A DNA stretch of 64,000 nucleotides from Bathymodiolus brooksi. Its lineage: Eukaryota; Mollusca; Bivalvia; Mytilida; Modiolidae. The DNA lies in NCBI GenBank assembly GCA_963680875.1, contig OY804590.1:22878640-22942639 (forward strand), written 5' to 3'. Shown here in pieces: positions 47,601 to 58,319 of the stretch (within the stretch, counting starts at the first letter, position 1; the number at the start of each line of letters is the position of its first letter). Under the pieces are notes generated by a model that was not told where the DNA came from, ran no database searches, and saw only the letters and a program-made list of their open reading frames with translations. The translations under genes and the position numbers were made by a program.

Positions 47601-48792
47601 GTCTCCATCAATTGAATTTATGAGCCTATCTTTTGTTCTCTCCTCATGCAATACAGTTTCACGTAGTGTACGCAATCTCTTACTCAAACTTGTTATCAAC
47701 CTCCTCAGCATCTCAGATAAAGTAGTCTGTTCGTCGTCTCTAAGATCATTAAAACAAGATGTGTGCATCTGTTGGAGTTTCATTACCTCTTGCTTACAAT
47801 ATTCCATCGCCTCAATTTCATTACTCAGTTCAGACTGTCTTTCTTCCAAGGTAGGTTTGTCTTCAAAACCCCATAGATTAATGTCTCCTTCTTTAGAAGT
47901 GATGGCTGCATTGATTTTCTTTCCATCAATACATATTTTATAAGTTTTATGAGGTTCTGTTTGAGCTTTCTGTGCAAAACGTGAAAGTAACGTTTCTAGT
48001 ATGCCAGGTGAGACATTTTCAGGAGATAATGGAGACAAATCTGATGATAAAACAGCTCGATGGGGAATAGCAAAATTTATTAAACTTTCAGACGGTTTGT
48101 AAATACCTTTGCTACTCTGACCTAGAACAAGTTGTCCTCTGTGTTTTGGTCCACCCATGAATCTTAGCCATTTTCCATGGAAAAGTTTGAATCCAATTCT
48201 CCAGAACTCTTTCACTTTATCGGAATATCTCATCGACGATGTATTTTCCAATGACAAGAACTTGCACACATCCATAAAGAGTAAAAACGCTATGTTATAT
48301 AATGGAAACTCTTTGCTTGCTAACATTTTGTTAAATCTTATCCAAGTATCAAGGTTTCCACTTTTTTTCATTTCCTCCCGAACACCTGGTATGCAGTCTT
48401 GGAGGATTTTGTCTTCCTCTCTGATAATATCTTCCCGGGCATTGTCATCCTCTGAATAGCATTTAACTTTCTTTGCAGGTGGACTGAATGAAAGATTTAA
48501 AATCGACTCTTCAAGTTCTTCTAATAAGTTGTCTTGTACACCATCAATCTGTTCTTCATTAGCTACAATACGTATCTCATATCCATCATTATCAATGAGT
48601 AGTCTATCATTTCCATTAAGGACCTCGATAGGTTTAACTCTAACGTCCTTTGATTGATAGCCAAATTTACCCACATTAGAGTTAAATACAAAAGTTTTAA
48701 ATTTTAATGTTTCCTCTTGATGATTCTGGCAGCAGTGGTCCACTATGGCTTGATTATTGGCAGCATCAAAATGGCAGTAGTAACACTTGTAC
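44622..48792 (-). pseudogene. YqaJ-type exonuclease gene, large exon with three frameshifts
   Basis: The exon starts at 48,792 after a TCTATAG acceptor and ends at 44,622 before GTAAGT. The first 20 residues contain a C-x2-C...H-C-C-x2-H finger-like pattern (YKCYYC...DHCCQNH). At about 47.1-47.4 kb come the marks of the YqaJ / lambda-exonuclease PD-(D/E)xK fold: QRSSAWFAIRK with VTGS, then HGTENEVNA. After a frame change these are followed by SPDG and ECKCP, the metal-binding Asp and Glu-x-Lys. A long C-terminal part (about 46.6-44.6 kb) has SVPIAYGLKGYSL, SFDGQW, ILDAYHQL and SLDIENFFG. Frame changes fall near 47,095 (short A run), near 46,595, and at 44,883-44,889 (a run of seven G on the plus strand). 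Either a recent pseudogene or assembly indels. The role was probably nuclease or recombinase of a mobile or virus-derived lineage; that is inference. Confidence 0.72.
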
Positions 48793-49005
48793 CTATAGAT
48801 AAAATAAACATTGCATAATGAAATGGAAAAGATTATAACAATTTAATAGCAAATGCAAGACATAATAGTGTCTTGTGAAATTGTGTTCGGTTGTGTTATA
48901 TTTGTAATGAAAAACTTTACACAGACCGAACGAAGTCATCGCTGTGCTTTATTCCGTCCTCGGACTTTATCATAGGAGACAATTGTAAGTGGGGGCACTA
49001 TTTCA
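48793..49005. other. Presumed intron upstream of the large exon
   Basis: Only short frames are present. No minus-strand start codon with a donor in the right phase is apparent here. Confidence 0.35.
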
Positions 49006-49276
49006 CTAGTTTACTAGTTGCTTGCCCATGGTCGATGGTTCTCTCCAGGTACTATGACTTCCTCCACCACTAAAACTGGTCCCCATGATATACGGTAGCT
49101 GAAATATTGTTGAAAGTGGCGTTAAACACCAAAAATAAAAAAATCAATACATAACTGCCTGTAGTTGAGGAGTTTCGCTAGATTATCATACGAAGAAAAT
49201 ATCACTTGAGACGCACTAGGGTAGGAATTCCACGACAGAAATGACCATTCCTTATCGGGTACACGACAGTGTGCTT
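49006..49276. repeat. Right arm of the inverted duplication (partner at 39,483-40,510)
   Basis: The reverse complement of this stretch reproduces 39,483-39,513 joined directly to about 40,277-40,508, with near identity. The join falls at ATTTC. Confidence 0.85.
49015..49145 (+). mobile_element. tRNA-derived SINE, 3' half
   Basis: The same bases as the reverse-oriented SINE at 40,385, carried along in the inverted duplication. Confidence 0.72.
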
Positions 49277-49374
49277 ATTTTTATAGTGTAAATGAAGTAA
49301 AGTGAATGGGTGGTTCTTGTGTAACGCCAATTGAGTACATTTTCAGTTGTCTCAATATCTTACAAGTTTCTGTT

Positions 49375-49585
49375 TGATGAGATCCTGACGATGTATGCCT
49401 TGTACTTGACCGACATGTCGCTACTAATAAAAACATTAGTCTGAATCGAAACTAACCAGTTTTTCTTCTTACTCCTTATTGCTGCATCGATTGCGAATAA
49501 ACAGCAAATACCAATTATAATGTCTTTGGTTTGACCAAATGGAGGATAGAACACATAACGAACACGTTAACAATTACATCACATC
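49375..49585 (-). mobile_element. Second SINE family, reverse orientation
   Basis: Contains CGACATGTCGCTAC, ACCAGTTTTTCTTCTTACTC and TAATGTCTTTGGTTTGACC, in reverse of the order seen in the complete copy at 63,105-63,455. Confidence 0.6.
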
Positions 49586-49589
49586 TCAG

Positions 49590-50400
49590 ATCAAACAGAT
49601 GTTCATCATATCTGTATTTGAATATCACCGAAACGTGTTTTTTTTTAATGTTTGTTTCAAATATTTCATAATTATACAGAAACATATCATGAGAGACGGT
49701 AAACCGTATAATTTATTGCTATTTGATATTGTGTCGCCAGGAGATTTAACAAGTTAACAAAACTGCAATGTCATTCTGGTTTGTTTCTCTGTAGTTTCAC
49801 AAGAATCTTATATTATGTTAAGCAAGAGATACTTAGAATTTTTTTTATCAGGTATATACTTCATACAGATATTGTTCAGACTTAACCTTAAAACAAGTAG
49901 GCTTAATATCAACTAAATATCTTTTAAGTAAGGCAGCATTTAGAATAACATATCAACTCTCAATTAACTCAACATACCAGAACTAAGACGAACAAAAAAT
50001 CTCGTCAGCTTCTTCTTTTATGTGTTTGCTTCATTCGCAAACCAGACTTTAATGAAGGTTAACTTATAAAAGGTTATCTTTCAAAAGAATACAATGTTTT
50101 CTATTAAAGTGTTCTGTATTTAATAAATACTATTTATACTATCTGGAATTAATCTAGATTTAATAGTATCGTAGAACGAATTTACCAGTAGATTTGAGTA
50201 ATAACTTCCTATGTTCAATATTGGCATCATAATTATTGCTACTTTTATTTGTAGAATATACGATATCTGTGACAATTTCTGATTGTATCTTTGTATATAT
50301 GTAAATTTTGCCATGGTAAAACTAGGGAGGGGTTCCTAGGGTTCAACACACAAAACTAACCAACAAATTCCCAATGAGAAGGATATGGTCGTACCCTCCC
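49590..50400. other. AT-rich stretch, no feature seen
   Basis: No supported gene. Confidence 0.4.
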
Positions 50401-50405
50401 GGGTG

Positions 50406-50612
50406 TCAGGTTATAATACGAAAAGTCTGACTGTCGACCGTAGTGTGTGCCATGTTTGGAGATTTCCGACGCTCCTTGCGCCTTAAAGATTCCTTTTGTA
50501 GATTTCGATAAAGAATAGACTTATTATAGTCGCTATAAAGTTTTATCGTCCCTACCTGGCTCTTCATAGTTTTTCCAATGGCGTTGTGTCGATTGCTTCC
50601 TGCTTCCCACAT
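50406..50612 (-). other. Unassigned minus-strand frame, possible exon
   Basis: An ATG at about 50,612 opens 68 codons and includes a donor-like CAG|GTAGGG after 19 codons. Base composition is less AT-rich than the surroundings. There is no homology I recognise and no matching downstream exon (phase 0 does not fit the exon at 48,792). Confidence 0.2.
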
Positions 50613-51448
50613 TTCGGTGTTATTGTATATATTCTTAAGCGAGTTCTAATCATGAATATGCATGAAATATTTGTGGTTTGGCGTTAACCAACCAACCACC
50701 AATTAACAAAGTTAATTCAGGGAAAACAAAAACACAGTTACGCATCTAATAGATTAAATGGTTGACTGGGTTTCATTTTCGGCTTCAATTAGTACCAGAA
50801 ATCACGTGCAAATGTAAAGGTACACCATATGTACTTGTTGGTACACGGAGAGAATTAAGACACAATAAAACTATTATGCCCGAGTTAGCCCAAGCAAAAC
50901 AGTCATTAATAAAAGAACTGGGAGCAGTAAAATTAGAGTGCTCAGCATTCACACATGTAACTATTTTACAAAGATAAAACTGGCTTAACTCCTTCACTTT
51001 TAATTGGGAGTGGCTGTTCCAAGACAGGAAAGTGGGTGGTCATGTATTTGTGTGCAGGAGTATCGATTTGGCTTTTTCTACGATCTTTCTACTTGGTTTT
51101 CTAATTTTTCCGATGGTGTGTAGTATTTGTTTCCTTTTCCTATTAATATCACATGATCATTTTGTTACATGACTTTGAAATGAAAAGATGAACGCATTAT
51201 TATTATCTCATCATATCATTATCATGTTATATGATTGACAATAAGGGTAATAACAAAATTACCGAACTCCGAACAATCTTACAAAGGGAAAGTCAAAACT
51301 CATAATTATATAAACAGACAAAATCAGTCAACAACCGGAAAACTGTGAACACCGTAATGACCCTGACTTGGTACAGGCATTTCTAAAGAAATGGTGGGTT
51401 GAATCAGATTTTAAAGCGCCAAACCTCTCGCTCTCAATACGGTTCAAA

Positions 51449-51570
51449 GGTTCCGGTGTCCTATAATTATTAGCTACCATAATTATTAGCTACTTTTTGA
51501 CGTTCGGAATTAGATTTTCGCAAACCACAAAGGTGTTCCAAATGATAGCCATGGAAATTAGCTACCTTAA
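51449..51570 (+). mobile_element. Short element with repeated TTAGCTAC motifs
   Basis: TTCCGGTGTCCTATAATTAT is followed by TAGCTACC, TTATTAGCTAC and later AAATTAGCTACC. The same phrases occur in reverse at 58,050-58,165. Confidence 0.5.
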
Positions 51571-51671
51571 TAATACATTAAAAGTACTATGCCAGTTATT
51601 CCCCTTTTACCACGTTTTGATAGATTCTTGGTAATTAGTATTTTTGAACAAAAAACACTGCAGCACCATTC

Positions 51672-51718
51672 GCTTAGCCTTACGTCCAGCGCCCTAGACC
51701 ACTCGACTACATCCACTC
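51672..51718 (-). other. tRNA-like SINE head fragment
   Basis: The minus strand reads GTCGAGTGGTCTAGGGCGCT and then GGACGTAAGGC, an A-box-like D-arm of Leu/Ser type. There is no complete cloverleaf or B-box pairing, so it is not called as a tRNA gene. Confidence 0.35.
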
Positions 51719-51794
51719 CCTTATATATATATAAATCCTTGTTTACATGGAGCAAAATCTGGATGAAAATAAGTTATTTCGATATAAAATATAT

Positions 51795-52151
51795 GATTGA
51801 TTGATTGATTGATTGGTTGGTGTTTAACGTCCAGCGAGCAATTTTTCAGCTATATTCAGGACGAGAACATTTAAAAATTTAAACGCCACGGGACTCGAAA
51901 CAAGGAAAGGTGTATGGGTAGGGACGAATAATTTAGCCAGTGCAACAGGTCTCATCATAATGAGCTGTTACAGTACACTGAGTTCTTTAACGTGCGAAGA
52001 GGATGGCAATCTCTCAACACGGGACCTCGGTTTTATTTACGTCTCGTCCGAAGGACGGGTTGGTTGTGAATTTATACATCCCGCACAACCGACGGACGCC
52101 CCTTCAAGCCGAAGAAGCTCTCGGTCCCATTTCTATACACCGGGGTTATAT

Positions 52152-52200
<49 letters not shown>
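51795..52200 (+). mobile_element. Dispersed repeat ending in an (AT)n microsatellite
   Basis: It starts with GATTGATT units and GGTTGGTGTTTAACGTCCAG, continues with TTTAACGTGCGAAGAGGATG and ACGTCTCGTCCGAAGGACGG, and ends in about 20 AT dinucleotides at 52,155-52,200. A diverged relative of its first part is at 60,330-60,505. Confidence 0.65.
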
Positions 52201-52206
<6 letters not shown>

Positions 52207-52454
52207 AATAAATTCAAGTCTATTAATATTTAAACAAAAATATATATTTATAGTGACATGAACAAGTTTCTATATATCAATCACCATATTATTTATCTGT
52301 ACATAATGCATTTTCTGCTTTGCATATATACAAAAATGTGTATATCTATTCCATTTATATGTGTATTATCATAATTGTAATATTGAATTAATTAATAAAA
52401 TATGTTTATACTATATCTATTCCAAAGAAATAAGACGCTTAGTTATAACAAGCA

Positions 52455-52560
52455 ATACCGCTCCTGTGGTGAAATAGTTAAGAGTACTCGCATCATGTGC
52501 GGTAGATCGTGGTTTCGATCAACGATCTGATCAAACCAAAGACTATACAATTTATATTGG
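52455..52560 (+). mobile_element. SINE head fragment (tRNA-like)
   Basis: GTGGTGAAATAGTTAAGAGT and GCGGTAGATCGTGGTTTCGA match the head of the SINE at 63,105 and 57,365. Confidence 0.5.
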
Positions 52561-52608
52561 CACATGGCGTAAAAGAATAAAGGCAAAGACTAGTCAGCAT
52601 AATTTCTT

Positions 52609-52722
52609 CATTAAAGTGTCTTTATATATATAATATACACTTTATATATATAATATACAGATTTTATACGTCTTTATATATATAAAGACACTTTATATAT
52701 ATAATATACAGATTTTATACAG
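52609..52722. repeat. Short tandem and palindromic AT repeat
   Basis: CTTTATATATATAATATACA and AGATTTTATAC units are repeated two to three times. Confidence 0.65.
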
Positions 52723-53150
52723 ATTTTTCTCTATTTCGCCAGATAAAACGTCAAGATACTGTGGATCACCCGACATCAATGTGAATGAAAATGACGTTGT
52801 ATAAAAATAATAACAACTCAAATAAAATCAAATGTTTATTATTTTTAAAATTGGTTTTTATCACTATTGTGACAAATGCTACATATGAAAAGATTTACAA
52901 ATAACATAGTCACTTCAAAGAAAACAAAATAAAAATAAAATAAAACTGACAGAATCATTGAAAGGAAATAAAGTTGAGAAAAATTATACGAGACTTTGGA
53001 TAGTAAATTATTCAAGAAATAATATAAAATAAAGGGCTACGCAGATAGAAGCATGTCGGCAAGGGAAAGTTGAAAAAGCGTATACGCATGTCAAAACAAA
53101 AACAAGTGTCGACACGGTAAATTACTGGAAACAGTAATTTACTGGACCCA
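52723..53150. other. AT-rich stretch, no feature seen
   Basis: No supported gene. Confidence 0.4.
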
Positions 53151-53179
53151 CAGGCAGTTCTTGATGCTGATTGGCAGAC

Positions 53180-53335
53180 ATGGGGTCATCGTAATTTGTA
53201 ATCGTAATCAGTTGTAATTGATTGCATTTTATCATGTAATCGGATGTAATCTGTAATCGGACATATTTTTTTTTATTACATGTAATCGTAATGTAATCGA
53301 TTACATTCATTTTGACCCTGTAATAACGATTACTG
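53180..53335. repeat. TAATCG-rich degenerate repeat
   Basis: About a dozen GTAATC or GATTAC words occur in 155 bp, in both orientations, for example TGTAATCGATTACATT. Such sequence is typical of internal parts of some non-autonomous DNA elements; the family is not assigned. Confidence 0.5.
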
Positions 53336-53535
53336 TCTTATAACATTTAGATTACTTTTCATCATTTTGACTTATTTTGTATCAGCTGAAACATATATCT
53401 CCTTAGATATTTAATGTTTGATTTATGTAAATGAATTTTCTTCATGAAATTTATTAAACAAGTTTACTAGAAAAATATTTAGTTTATTGACATCTGAATA
53501 AAAAAATATATAATGAAATTCCGTTCATTCCACAT

Positions 53536-53616
53536 AATCCCACTTTTTAAAAATTCATTAATTTCAAGTTATTTGTAAGTGGGAATAGGTAGTTTTAAAA
53601 AGTGGGATTAGATAGA
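53536..53616. repeat. Inverted repeat with arms AATCCCACTTTTTAAAA
   Basis: AATCCCACTTTTTAAAA at 53,538 is mirrored by TTTTAAAAAGTGGGATT at about 53,594. The AAGTGGGA word occurs once more between them. Confidence 0.6.
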
Positions 53617-53619
53617 AGA

Positions 53620-54585
53620 CACCTGAAATTCAATTGTTAAAAACTCCCCCAAAAATATATTAAAATAAAGTGGAATTCACTACATGATCAAAAGATATTA
53701 TTCTATATTTAATTGCAATCAAAACAATCACAGCTACCAAAAAAGTATTAAATATTATTTATGGCTTCAAAGACAACAAACAAATAATATCTCAATCGCA
53801 ATTTCTTTTGGGTTTCAAAATTTCAGTGAAAACAGTTTGTCTGCTTGTGTAAAGCAAAACAAGCTCTAAAATTTATAAATGATCTGACATAACTTTCAAG
53901 ATTTCATATATGAAACTGCTTCTATGAAAGACTCACAATATCCTCATGATTCCCATAAGATAAAGAAATATTTTATATAAACCAAAACATAGGTACGTCA
54001 TGAAGATTTCTTATACAACAAGTTTAACAAAGAGATATAAATTTCAATAAAGATATTATATAGGAAACAAAATGTAAATTATAATTTTCAGAAACATTTA
54101 CGTATGATGCTGGTACTAGAATAACAAAATATTTTCAATCATACATATTACAAATTAACTGACAAATTGCAAGTTGTAATATTTGTAAAATTTTGGATTT
54201 TTTGTGTGAAATTTAGCAATGGCGATTGTTACATAATTTGGTGTCATAAGACCTTAATTACACATTTTATCTGTGACACAGGTTATATTAACTGCTAGTT
54301 TATTACATATCCACAATAGACTTTGACAGGATGTTTGAAATTATTTGATATATATATTATTAAAATGTGCAAATGTATGTTATAATATTTACTAATATTA
54401 TAAAATCATGATGGATTGAATATTGGTCATAGTTGTATGACACAACATATTTTATGGAAAAAAAAAGGAAATTGAGAATTGCTGTTTATAATTTACAATG
54501 TGCTGTATGTTATTGTAATGATCACATTAAAACTAAATTGTAGTTCATAGTTCTGAGTAAGGAATACAGATCCATAATTTCTTTT
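53620..54585. other. AT-rich stretch, no feature seen
   Basis: Only short low-complexity frames are present. Confidence 0.4.
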
Positions 54586-54589
54586 TAGA

Positions 54590-55235
54590 GTAATTAGTCG
54601 ATTCCTACAAAATTCTTCTCCTCTGAAACCGCTTGGTCAAATGAACCTAGCTTGGTAGGAAGCATATATGGCAGGCTCTCTATAAAGATTGCTCATTTAG
54701 TCCTGATCCCTTAGCAAACATGGTCGGCGGCACAGGCAATTCTTGTTGCTGATTGGTCGATTCCTAAAAAATCTTCTACTCTGAAACCGCTTGGCCAAAT
54801 GAACCGAAACGTTGTAGGTAGCATCTATGGAAGGCTCTCTATAGAGATTGCTCATTTTGGATCCATTAACAAACATGGCCAGAACAGGCAATTCGTGTTG
54901 TTGATTGGTAGATTCCCAACAAATCTTCTACTCCGAAACCGCTTGGCCAAATGAACCGAAACGTGGTAGGTAGCATCTATGGAAGGCCCTCTATAAAGAT
55001 TGCTAATTTTGGATCTGTTAACAAACATGGCCAGCACATACAATTCGTGTTGCTGATTGGTCGATTCATGAACAATTTTCTCCTCTGAAACCGCTTGGCC
55101 AAATGAACCGAAACTTGATAGGTAGCAGCTATGGAAGGCCCTCTATAAAGATTGCTCATTTAGTCCCGATCCGTTAACAAACATGTCCACCACAGGCAAT
55201 TCTTGTTGCTGATTGGTTGATTTCTAAAAAAAATT
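54590..55235. repeat. Four tandem copies of a 152-159 bp repeat
   Basis: Starts fall at about 54,597, 54,756, 54,908, 55,060 and a partial at 55,216. Each unit has CTCCTCTGAAACCGCTTGG, AAATGAACCGAAAC, GCATCTATGGAAGGC and a CAATTC(T/G)TGTTG phrase. Three overlapping minus-strand frames of 60-64 residues reflect the repeat. The CTGAAACC phrase also occurs in the 41.6-kb element. Confidence 0.85.
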
Positions 55236-56400
55236 CTCAACCTACTGAGCCTCTATTCTATATATTGTATTGTATTATATGTATGCTAATGTTCCACCAT
55301 GCCTGTCTGAGTTTTTCAATAAAAATCTTTAAGAAATAACTTGTGTTAAGATACTTTGTGTGCGAGATATTATCATGTATATATGGCTGTTATTTAATTA
55401 TTAAATTGACAAGTATGTGTGATACAAGTATCTGTACTTACAAAACATACCAGCATGATGCAAAATATTTATTTGAGCTATATTCAATGACATTACAGAC
55501 ATTTTCATAATTTATCTTGTACCAGCGTCTGGCAATCTACTTTCTAAAGGCTGAGTACATCATCCAAGTGATGAATAGTTCAGTGAAAGATACATGAGGT
55601 GTAGGCAGCTCGTTAAACCTCTCTCCCATCAAGTCCCCGATTCAATACAAGCGCAAACCTCTAAACATTTATTGATAAAGAATAGAGATACATGTACATA
55701 AGAAATTAGGATGCAGGCACCCTAAAGTACTACTGTTATTCCAAGATGTATAAATGTGTAGGCCCTTCTGAAGTTATATCCTCAAAACAGAAAAAAAAAA
55801 CAGAAATAAAATTAGATATTAATCTGTTATCACAAACAAACAAATACAAAACAAAACAAACCAATCAAAAATATCAAACAGAAAGAAAAAAAACCCAACA
55901 TGAATGCACCTTTTATCAATCTGACTTAGTTCTGTACACATAATTTTCATAAGAGATACAGGTAACTAATTTACCTGGAAATTTTACATACATTTTGTAT
56001 CTATCATAATAAACAATGAGTGTATCTTGTTTTCAAAGAAAACATTCAGATAGCTAAATTGCTAAAAAGAGGAAATAAAAACGTAGATATCAAATTTAGT
56101 GCACATGAACGTTTCTGGAATAACCTTCATCAGGTAGCTCAAGATCAAAAGATTGGAAAGCCAAATAATTTAATAGTTTTGGGAGCACAAAATCTATGGG
56201 TATTGATGTTATGTAGGAGTTTCTTTTACACCTGGTAGAGATATTGAGAGTGCTGTTTTCATGATGTGGGTTTTGGTGCAGTCGGGGATGTTGTCTTGTG
56301 ATTCTACGGTGAATACGGACTGACACTGTTGGGGATGTTGGATTTTTGCTTTGTGTCAGCTGTGATCTGTCCATCGCTCCTCATTGGTGTGACATCTGTT
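55236..56400. other. Intergenic or intronic stretch, no supported gene
   Basis: No recognisable repeat or gene. It would be intron if the exon at 56,411-56,496 belongs to the YqaJ-type gene. Confidence 0.35.
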
Positions 56401-56410
56401 TTGTCTGTAC

Positions 56411-56496
56411 CTAAGGATTTTATATATAACAGCTTCTTTCAGCACATATTGTTTAAAATTTTGACCACGATATAGTTTTTCTGGTAACTGATTCAT
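56411..56496 (-). CDS. Candidate first coding exon of the YqaJ-type gene
   Basis: On the minus strand an ATG at 56,496 opens 28 codons plus two bases (MNQLPEKLYRGQ...YKIL and AG), ending at a CTTAG|GTACAG donor. The two leftover bases fit the one-base start of the exon at 48,792, giving Arg then YKCYYC. Phase and orientation agree, and the residues look protein-like. The implied intron is 7.6 kb and no homology confirms the join. The exon could belong to another gene. Confidence 0.3.
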
Positions 56497-56679
56497 GTCG
56501 AGCGACGCCGAGAAACTTACACTATAAGCGCGGACGTCTAAAACGCTTAGAACGATGTCTGTTTCTGCTCTTTTTAGACAATTTGCCAGTTGTTTGTTTT
56601 TAACTATAAAACATTGCAGAATAAACACAATATACGTACATTGTCGGGGAAATATAAAAACTGTACGCAACAGCTTTAG

Positions 56680-56970
56680 TGAGTGAGCGATTGTTGTTTA
56701 ACGCCAACTCAGCAATTGTATAGCTACATCATGGCGAGACCAAGTTAATGAGATGATGATGATGTCCGCTTTTTTCTAGACCAACATGCTTATTTTTTTT
56801 TCATAGTGATAGCTAACGAAACAACAGTCCGCGGATATACATGTCGCTCCACTCTGACACATTATCCTGATTCCGAAGCAACCAGTCTTTGCTCTTTCTC
56901 CTTAATTCTGCGTGCTTTGCATTATAAGCAACAAATACCAGTTGATAATCTTTGGTTTGAAATATGAATT
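56680..56970 (-). mobile_element. Second SINE family, reverse orientation
   Basis: Starts AGTGAGTGAGCGATTGTTGT TTAACGCC and contains CTACATCATGGCG, TGTCGCTCCACTCTGACACA and a TCTTTGGTTTGA phrase, reverse of the copy at 63,105. Confidence 0.65.
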
Positions 56971-57106
56971 TGTTTATATACATGTACTCAAAAAGTCGCT
57001 TTTTATGTGTCTTCTGCTGAAGGATTGTGAAAGCGCGAAAAGTTGACCGTGCGTTGCACAATGTATTTTGTATTGTTACGTTATCTATTGTCATTTATGT
57101 AGACAA

Positions 57107-57314
57107 CAGGGGCGGATCTAGGGGGGGGGGGCGCATCCGCATCCGGCCCCCCCCCCCCCCCCCCCCCAATTTTGTTTTGAAAATATATGATTTTTTGGCG
57201 TAAAATCGTGATTTTTTTCACACGAAATACCCCAAAATGTTTTGCGCCTCCCTCCACTCGGCGCAATTTTTTAAAGTTCGCCCCCCCTAACTTGAAATCA
57301 TGGATCCGCCCCTG
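57107..57314 (+). mobile_element. GGGGCGGATC TIR element with poly-C core
   Basis: Starts CAGGGGCGGATCTAGGGG and ends TGGATCCGCCCCTG. Inside are a C run of over 20 and the phrase TTTGGCGTAAAATCGTGA. It is non-coding. Confidence 0.75.
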
Positions 57315-57359
57315 GAAAATATATGTATTCGCTGAGAAACAGACCAGAAATGCTCACCA

Positions 57360-57450
57360 AAGACTCTCATCGGTAGTGTAATCGTTAGCGTGCTCGCCTC
57401 GAGTGCGGTAGATCGTGGATTCGAGTCCCGATCGGGTCAAACCATGCTCT
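57360..57450 (+). mobile_element. SINE head fragment (tRNA-like)
   Basis: GGTAGTGTAATCGTTAGCGT, then GAGTGCGGTAGATCGTGG and ATTCGAGTCCCGATCGGGTC: A-box and B-box-like sequence, as in the SINE at 63,105. It is not a complete functional tRNA. Confidence 0.5.
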
Positions 57451-57760
57451 GTACACATATTTTGCCATCTTCCACATTCTTTTGGAAATTTATGATTTAG
57501 GGTTCTATTTTTACAAAATCCAAAAAAGAAATTGTCATCAAGAGTGTGCAAATAGTTTCAGTTTTGAATTGAAATTAATCTAATAGCTACCAGTTCTTTA
57601 ATATTGTAATAAATAAAGTTCCCAACTTTCATTATTAAATATATATGGAACATAATTTTATTTATTTCTTGAATTCAGAAGATAGTGTCAATAAGTAAGT
57701 AAATGAGTTAATTTCTTTATTTCAAGAGGGTAACACGGTTAGCAATAATAAAAGTGTGAT
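57451..57760. other. AT-rich stretch, no feature seen
   Basis: No supported gene. Confidence 0.4.
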
Positions 57761-57762
57761 TA

Positions 57763-57904
57763 AAAAAATTGCGCCGAGCGGAGGGGGCGCGAAAATTTTT
57801 GGAGTATTTCGTGTGAAAAATCACGATTTTACGCCAAAAAAATCATGTTTTCCAATTTTAGGGAGGGCGCCCCCCCCCCCCCCCCCCCCCTGGATCCGCC
57901 CCTG
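57763..57904 (-). mobile_element. Truncated, inverted copy of the GGGGCGGATC element
   Basis: The reverse complement of the 57,107 element: AAATTGCGCCGAGCGGAGGG, TATTTCGTGTGAAAAATCAC, a C run of about 20, and the end GGATCCGCCCCTG. The outer 45 bp of one end are missing. Confidence 0.75.
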
Positions 57905-58049
57905 AGATATATATGTCTCTCTTTGTCAATCAGTAACTCTTTTCCTGTTTATGTACATGCAGTTTTTCATTTTGTCTATCCATTGGAAATACACAATCTG
58001 TATTTTGGTAAACATAATAAGGGAGACAAATCCTATAAGTTTATGCTAC

Positions 58050-58165
58050 AAGTAGCTAATTTTCATAAATGTGGGTAGCTAATTATTATGCTCCGCCGTA
58101 TGAAAATTAGCTACCGGAAGTTGGAGGTAGCTAATTTTCATGGGTAGCTAACATTTTTACGACAC
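58050..58165 (-). mobile_element. TTAGCTAC element, reverse copy
   Basis: GTAGCTAATTTTCAT and ATGAAAATTAGCTAC alternate, ending ACGACACCGG. This is the reverse complement of the phrases at 51,449-51,570. Confidence 0.5.
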
Positions 58166-58319
58166 CGGCTGTCACTATAACAGTATTTAAATACAGGAAC
58201 AAAATAGGTAAAATAGTTGTCAAAGCAGTACCATATTCGGTGACGTAAATGTCAAAAATATTTTTACGTCACACATTGATAAAAAAATATCCTTGAGATT
58301 TTTCTTGACTTCTTTATCT

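Noticed and set aside
45499..48459. Plus-strand frames of 76-183 residues opposite the YqaJ-type exon
   Set aside because: Antisense shadows of the long minus-strand coding exon, without motifs.
57366..57440. Functional tRNA gene
   Set aside because: It has A- and B-box-like words but no convincing acceptor stem, and the same head recurs in SINEs at 52.5, 62.8 and 63.1 kb.
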